Shown: positions 60,188 to 64,000 of the stretch, in pieces
Layout of the letters: every line of letters begins with the position of its first letter
Position numbering within the stretch: the first letter of the stretch is position 1
Made by a program: the position numbers and the translations under genes
Assembly: GCF_000063445.1 (NCBI RefSeq)
Contig: NC_009464.1
Location: 62,001-126,000, forward strand
Source of the DNA: Methanocella arvoryzae MRE50
GTDB taxonomy: Archaea > Halobacteriota > Methanocellia > Methanocellales > Methanocellaceae
Reading direction: 5' to 3'
DNA: 64,000 nucleotides
The notes under the pieces: model-generated
The model's input: the letters and a program-made list of their open reading frames with translations, nothing else
The model's database searches: none
What the model was told of the DNA's origin: nothing

Positions 60188-61081
60188 TTAAACGCACTTG
60201 CTCAACACGAAGTCTGCAAGTGCCTTGCTCTTTTCAGCGTTAGTCATCAGGGTGTCGAACTTGTCCACCTCGAAGTCGTAGCGGGAGAGGTCGGTGTTAT
60301 CGCGCTTGTCCATGATGAACACATCTACGATGTCCTTGTAGCACTCTGCTACACCCCGGGTAGACGGCTCGAAGCCTTTAGCCTTCATCAGCTTTGCAGC
60401 CGGGCCGCTGATGGGCCTGTCCCCTATGAATGGGCTGACAGCTACTACGAATTTAACCTGCAGCGCATCTCTGACGCCCTCAAGGGCGAGGATTGGCCCT
60501 ATGCTGGTGATCGGGTTGCTCGGGCCGATGATGATGTTTTCCGACATGCCCAGCACGTCCATGACTTCATCAGTAGGCTTCAGGGCTCCCAGCAGCCGGA
60601 CATCCTTGACTTCGGGCTCACCCCTGAACGTGATCCAGAAGTCCTGGAAGTGCATGTCTCCTTCGGGTGTGGACACTACTGTGGTTACGTCTTCCTCGCT
60701 CATAGGCAGTACCCTGGTCTTGATCTCGAACTCGTCGCACAGCTCGAGAGTCGCCTCTGTCAGGGTGCTCCCGTACCGCAGCAGCTCGGTCCTGATGATG
60801 TGGGTGGCTCTGTCCTTGTCCCCGATCATCAGTTCTTCGTAGTGCCCCATTGCCTTGAGAGCGTTATATGTGTTGAACGTGTCTCCCCTGATGCCCCACC
60901 ATTTCTCGTCGTCGATCACGCCGGCGATTGTATAGATGACTGAGTCGATGTCCGGAGTGATCTTGTTGCCGGACGCATAGATATCCTCTGCCGTGTTGAC
61001 GACGACCGCAAGATCTTCGCTGTCCTTGAAGCCCCGGAGCAGCTTGGGGGTGCCAGTACCACCTGATAAAACCGTGAACAT
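60188..61081 (-). CDS. cofD: 2-phospho-L-lactate transferase
   Basis: 297 residues. MFTVLSGGTGTPKLLRGFKD (GGTGTPKLL nucleotide loop), AVVVNTAEDIYASGNKITPDIDSVIYTIAGVIDDEKWWGIRGDTFN, IIGPSNPITSIGPILAL and VAVSPFIGDRPISGPAAKLM are the family hallmarks. It joins the phospholactyl-diphosphoguanosine unit to the deazaflavin Fo to make F420-0, a step of coenzyme F420 synthesis required for methanogenesis. Full length. cofC and cofE are not in the window. It lies 109 nt upstream of the zinc-ribbon gene on the same strand. Confidence 0.97.
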   Translation of the reverse strand: MFTVLSGGTGTPKLLRGFKDSEDLAVVVNTAEDIYASGNKITPDIDSVIYTIAGVIDDEKWWGIRGDTFNTYNALKAMGHYEELMIGDKDRATHIIRTELLRYGSTLTEATLELCDEFEIKTRVLPMSEEDVTTVVSTPEGDMHFQDFWITFRGEPEVKDVRLLGALKPTDEVMDVLGMSENIIIGPSNPITSIGPILALEGVRDALQVKFVVAVSPFIGDRPISGPAAKLMKAKGFEPSTRGVAECYKDIVDVFIMDKRDNTDLSRYDFEVDKFDTLMTNAEKSKALADFVLSKCV

Positions 61082-61181
61082 TGCTTCTTAATTGGCGGCA
61101 AGGGTAATAATACTATATCCCGTCATACTTGTCCTGCAAGATCTGACAGTTTCGAATGCATTGGCTCTCCTGCTTGAAATC

Positions 61182-61191
61182 AATATATACT
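61182..61191 (+). promoter_or_regulatory. TATA box for the HD-LpdD-UbiX operon
   Basis: AATATATACT lies 20 nt before the GTG at 61212. With archaeal spacing the message starts at or beside this GTG, so the operon is probably leaderless and its downstream genes rely on internal SD sites. Confidence 0.5.
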
Positions 61192-61211
61192 ATCAGCGTC
61201 AATTTTAGCAT

Positions 61212-62402
61212 GTGAGCCCAATACGTGACCCGATCCATGGCTATATAGAAATACTGCCTTCCATCGAGAAGCTGCTGGACACGAAGATCGTCCAGCGCCT
61301 GCGAAACGTCAAACAGCTCGGATGGACTAACCTGGCATATCCGGGTGCCAACCATACCAGGTTCGAGCACTCTCTTGGTACATACTACCTGGCGGGCAGG
61401 CTCGCCGCTAATCTGGACGAGCAGGAAAAAGCCGAGATCGAAGTCGCTGCCTTGCTGCACGATATCGGGCACGGCCCGTATTCTCATGACTGCGAAGACG
61501 TGCTCGAAAGGTATACTCGCAGGGATCACGCGGATGTCAAGTTCCTGCTGGAGCGGCCGGAGATCGCCTCCATCCTCGAGGAGCAGGGCATGAAGCCGGC
61601 CACCATCGCCTCTCACATCAAAGGAGAAACCCGGATCAGCCAGATCGTGAATGGGACGCTGGACGTGGATCGGATGGACTACATCCTCCGGGACGCTTAC
61701 TACACCGGCGTATCTTACGGTATCGTCGACGTCGAGCACCTGCTCAGGCACCTGGGCTTCAGGGACAATTCGCTGGTGCTGTACCAGCGTGGGCTGAAGT
61801 CTGCCGAAGCCTTGCTGATGTCCCGGTTTTTAATGTACCCATCGGTATACAACCACCATGTGGGGCGCATCGCAGGCGCCATGTTTGTCAACGCGCTCGA
61901 AACCGCTATCGATGCGGGGATGATAAATCCCTTCGACCTGCAGTTGATGGACGACTACGAGCTCAACGTGAAGATGAGGAGTATGCAGGGCTATCCGGGC
62001 GAGATCATCCGTCGGCTTAACCAGCGTGAGCTTTTCAAGAGGGCTTTATTCGTGGGCTTCGAGTCCGTGGACCGGAACATCGTGCGGTACTCGAGCGTGC
62101 ACCGGGACGCAGAAGTGGAAATCGCCCGGCTGGCTGGTATCGATCGGGGCTATGTGTTAGTCGATATTCCTAAAGTGCCCGACTTCAAGGAGCGCAACAT
62201 GAAAGTGCTCACCGAGAACGACCAGTTGAAATACCTCGACAGTGTCTCCAACCTGGCCCGGATCATGGAAAGCTCATACACCGATGACTGGCGGATGGGC
62301 GTCTACACCCTGCCGGAATACCGGGAGAAAGTGGGCCAGATCGCCAGGGACTACTTTAACGTAGAGAAGGTGCCGAAGCAAAGTAAGCTGGAGATTGCAT
62401 GA
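61212..62402 (+). CDS. HD-domain phosphohydrolase (dGTPase/SAMHD1-like)
   Basis: 396 residues. PIRDPIHGYIEILPSIEKLLDTKIVQRLRNVKQLGWTNLAYPGANHTRFEHSLGTYYLAGRLA supplies the first metal His (TRFEHSLG). LLHDIGHGPYSHDCEDVLER is the HD motif, and RISQIVNGTLDVDRMDYILRDAYYTGVSYG gives the last Asp (DVDRMDY). The C-terminal part (about 240-396) is helical with VNALETAIDAGMINPFDLQLMDDYELN. This is the archaeal SAMHD1-like group, likely hydrolysing dNTPs or related nucleotides. Leaderless GTG start. Its last 4 nt overlap the start of the LpdD-like gene. Confidence 0.9.
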   Translation: MSPIRDPIHGYIEILPSIEKLLDTKIVQRLRNVKQLGWTNLAYPGANHTRFEHSLGTYYLAGRLAANLDEQEKAEIEVAALLHDIGHGPYSHDCEDVLERYTRRDHADVKFLLERPEIASILEEQGMKPATIASHIKGETRISQIVNGTLDVDRMDYILRDAYYTGVSYGIVDVEHLLRHLGFRDNSLVLYQRGLKSAEALLMSRFLMYPSVYNHHVGRIAGAMFVNALETAIDAGMINPFDLQLMDDYELNVKMRSMQGYPGEIIRRLNQRELFKRALFVGFESVDRNIVRYSSVHRDAEVEIARLAGIDRGYVLVDIPKVPDFKERNMKVLTENDQLKYLDSVSNLARIMESSYTDDWRMGVYTLPEYREKVGQIARDYFNVEKVPKQSKLEIA

Positions 62403-62761
62403 ATAGCCAGATCGTTCTCGAGAAGTCAGCAGGGCGGCTTACGGTCCGCCTGAGCGCTACCCGTATCGGGCCCGACCTGCTGGTCGTAATCTCCGGGGGA
62501 GCGGCTCACATCGGTGCCGTAGGTGCGGGCAATACCTGCTCTGGCCTGGCCAGTTCTTCGGTCATCACTATGCCAGGGCACAGGGACGACCGGATAGCGA
62601 AAGATGCAGCTGAACTTCTGGCCAAAAAGTTCGACTGTAACTGCGTGGTTGTGGTCGGAGTGCACTATGACGATATAACCCCCCAGGAGATCAAAGACGT
62701 GATGATCATGAGTAATTCCCTTATCTCGGAGATGGAGGAAGCGCTACGAACCGCAGAATAG
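62399..62761 (+). CDS. LpdD-like prenylated-flavin chaperone
   Basis: 120 residues: RLTVRLSATRIGPDLLVVISGGAAHIGAVGAG, SSSVITMPGHRDDRIAKDAAELLAKKFDCNCVVVVGVHYDDITPQEIKDV. The GGAAHIGAV and TMPGHRDD blocks are those of LpdD-type proteins that accompany UbiX and UbiD decarboxylases and are thought to carry or install prenyl-FMN. It overlaps the HD gene (ATGA) and contains, near its own end, the GGAGG that serves the next gene. No UbiD is seen in this window. Confidence 0.82.
   Translation: MNSQIVLEKSAGRLTVRLSATRIGPDLLVVISGGAAHIGAVGAGNTCSGLASSSVITMPGHRDDRIAKDAAELLAKKFDCNCVVVVGVHYDDITPQEIKDVMIMSNSLISEMEEALRTAE
62734..62738 (+). promoter_or_regulatory. Shine-Dalgarno for ubiX, deciding its start
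   Basis: GGAGG inside the LpdD-like gene ends 7 nt before an in-frame ACG at 62746. No ATG, GTG or TTG lies between the in-frame stop TAA (62713-62715) and the conserved N-terminus of UbiX. Confidence 0.7.
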
Positions 62762-63363
62762 TCATCGGAATTACCGGCGCGAGCGGCGTCCAGTACGCCA
62801 TCCGGCTGCTGGATGTACTCAACGGGCATGTAGAGACTCACCTGATCATCTCAGAGCAGGGCAGAGAAATTATCGAGTACGAGACGGATATCCCGGTCGA
62901 CAGGGTCATTAAAAAGGCTACCTTCTACCACGATGATGGAGACTTCATGGCACCGGTGGCCAGCGGCTCTTACCGGTGGGATACAATGGTCATCGTGCCA
63001 TGCACCATGAAAACCCTGTCCTCCATCGCCACCGGCTTCGCCGATACGCTCATCAGCCGGGCTGCAGACGTGACCTTAAAGGAGAGCCGCAGGCTTATCA
63101 TTGTGCCCAGGGAGATGCCTCTAAATCTCGTCCACCTCGAGAACATGGTCAAGGTAAAGCAGGCTGGCGCAGTCGTCATGCCCGCATGCCCTGGCTTCTA
63201 TAACAAGCCTCAGACGATCGACGACCTCGTCGATAACGTCGTCGGGAGAATACTTGATCAGGCGGGCATCGACAACGATATTTTCCGGCGGTGGGGGGAG
63301 CCGGAGAAGAAAAAGAGCACCCTGCCGGCTTCGTCGACGAAGATACGGAGAGAGAAGCAATAA
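62746..63363 (+). CDS. ubiX: flavin prenyltransferase UbiX, apparently starting at ACG
   Basis: 205 residues if the ACG at 62746 is the start (TNRRIVIGITGASGVQYAIR). GITGASG is the FMN-phosphate loop; MVIVPCTMKTLSSIATGFADTLISRAADVTLKESRRLIIVPREMPLN is the UbiX core with the catalytic Ser/Glu region, and PACPGFYNKPQTIDDLVD the last helix. UbiX joins a dimethylallyl group to FMN, making the cofactor of UbiD decarboxylases. Gene callers needing ATG/GTG/TTG would start at 62947 and lose the FMN loop. The frame is otherwise intact, so it is probably functional. It follows the LpdD-like gene with overlap. Confidence 0.88.
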   Translation, partial: TNRRIVIGITGASGVQYAIRLLDVLNGHVETHLIISEQGREIIEYETDIPVDRVIKKATFYHDDGDFMAPVASGSYRWDTMVIVPCTMKTLSSIATGFADTLISRAADVTLKESRRLIIVPREMPLNLVHLENMVKVKQAGAVVMPACPGFYNKPQTIDDLVDNVVGRILDQAGIDNDIFRRWGEPEKKKSTLPASSTKIRREKQ

Positions 63364-63400
63364 GCAGCCGGGTATCTCTCCCGGCAGCATGTCTTTTCGA

Positions 63401-64000
63401 TTAGGGCTTGCCACAGGCAGCGCAGGCAGGATTACGCTCGATTTTCAGCTCATGGAACTCCATATACTCCCCATCGTAGACAAGCAGCCGTCCCGCGAGG
63501 GGTTCACCTATTCCCAGTATCACTTTTACCGCTTCGGTAACCTGGAGTGTGCCGATGACACCAGGGGTGGCTCCAAGCACCGGGAATACTTCCTTCGGCG
63601 GCGCCTTCGGGAAGATACATTCGAGGCAGGGCGTCTTTCCCGGTATCAAAGTGGTGATCCTGCCTTCCATGCCCCAGACCGAGCCGTGGATAAGCGGAAT
63701 GTTGTGATGAAGCGAGGCCCTGTTGAGCAGGTACCGGGTTTCGAAGTTGTCCATGGCGTCCATGATCAGGTCACAGCCTTTCGTGAGCTCGATCACATTA
63801 TTTTCGTCTATACGGCCGTTGAAGGGCTCTATATTGATCGACGGATTGATCTGGGCCAGTTTTTCATAGCCGCTCTTTACCTTGTCCTCTCCCACGTTTT
63901 TATCCCAGTGCAGGATCTGCCGATTCAGGTTGGATAGGTCGACGATGTCCATGTCTGCGATGACCAGCGTACCGAACCCGGCGACTGCCATGTATGTAGC
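63401..64000 (-). CDS. ThiF/MoeB/HesA-family adenylyltransferase, 5' end cut by edge
   Basis: The last 199 codons are present: ATYMAVAGFGTLVIADMDIVDLSNLNRQILHWDKNVGEDKVKSGYEKLAQINPSINIE, GCDLIMDAMDNFETRYLLNRASLHHNIPLIHGSVWGMEGRITTLIPGKTPCLECIFPKAPPKE and GVIGTLQVTEAVKVILG. DxNRQ and DNFETR are E1-like adenylation motifs; CLEC and CAAC hold zinc. It activates the C-terminal Gly of a ubiquitin-like sulfur carrier such as MoaD or ThiS. The N-terminal Gly-rich loop is outside the window. It converges with ubiX, 37 nt between the stops. Confidence 0.93.
   Translation of the reverse strand, partial: ATYMAVAGFGTLVIADMDIVDLSNLNRQILHWDKNVGEDKVKSGYEKLAQINPSINIEPFNGRIDENNVIELTKGCDLIMDAMDNFETRYLLNRASLHHNIPLIHGSVWGMEGRITTLIPGKTPCLECIFPKAPPKEVFPVLGATPGVIGTLQVTEAVKVILGIGEPLAGRLLVYDGEYMEFHELKIERNPACAACGKP

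Overview
The window reads as the chromosome of a methanogenic euryarchaeon, most like the order Methanocellales (Methanocella / Rice Cluster I). I infer this from gene content. Present are the coenzyme F420 gene cofD, diphthine synthase, archaeal Trm5 and type-3 ProRS, the archaeal riboflavin reductase, the UPF0212, DUF2193 and AIR-synthase-related families seen in methanogens, and a stand-alone LigD-type phosphoesterase. An ATP-sulfurylase-like gene and a bacterial-type phosphofructokinase also fit. Many genes lie about 22-30 nt behind an AT-rich TATA box with almost no leader, which is an archaeal habit. Species assignment is an inference.

Layout. 1-7.4 kb: UPF0212 (partial), a HerA/DUF357 pair, secreted and membrane-anchored proteins, dphB, an Asn-rich surface protein and trm5. 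7.4-10.9 kb: a palindromic repeat, an aquaporin, a DUF2193 protein, a G-rich repeat and tRNA-Thr(CGT). 11-20 kb: small metabolic and repair genes (AlkD-like, old yellow enzyme, DUF2284, flavin reductase, DUF488, PNPOx-like), an MFS exporter, a wrecked histidine kinase, a 3-hydroxyisobutyrate-dehydrogenase-like gene and pfkA. 20-30.7 kb: histidine phosphatase, G/C-rich palindrome, alaX, LigD phosphoesterase, TRIC-like channel, lipoprotein, SAP protein, surface protein, AIR-synthase-related enzyme, receiver protein, riboflavin reductase and SAM hydrolase. 30.7-31.6 kb: a 625-bp nested palindrome with no genes. 31.6-43 kb: wHTH regulator, aminopeptidase, CinA-like, sat-like, HtrA, histidine kinase plus receiver, anion permease and pheA. 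43-50 kb: CopB-type ATPase, MFS exporter, a 35-bp tandem array, proS, a pseudogene and pirin. 50-59.5 kb: an ion-transport island of four cation/proton antiporters plus TrkA and TrkH. 59.5-64 kb: zinc-ribbon protein, cofD, then HD hydrolase, LpdD-like chaperone and UbiX as one overlapping operon, and a ThiF/MoeB-like gene cut by the edge.

The two most unusual features are these. (1) A modular family of intergenic palindromes is built from three nested layers: a terminal CGATCGCTGCGCTGTGCC-like arm, an ACAGATT-repeat arm and a GGAGGTC-rich arm. They appear together at 30771-31395 and in subsets at 7583-7865, 17366-17408, 21027-21259 and 10531-10623. (2) A flavin prenyltransferase (UbiX) reading frame has no ATG, GTG or TTG start. 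Its conserved N-terminus is preserved, and a perfect GGAGG lies 7 nt before an in-frame ACG. Further points are an ATP-sulfurylase homologue lacking the usual sulfate-binding residues, a phosphofructokinase with Ala where Gly or Lys is expected, and a Cys/His-rich loop inserted in an antiporter.
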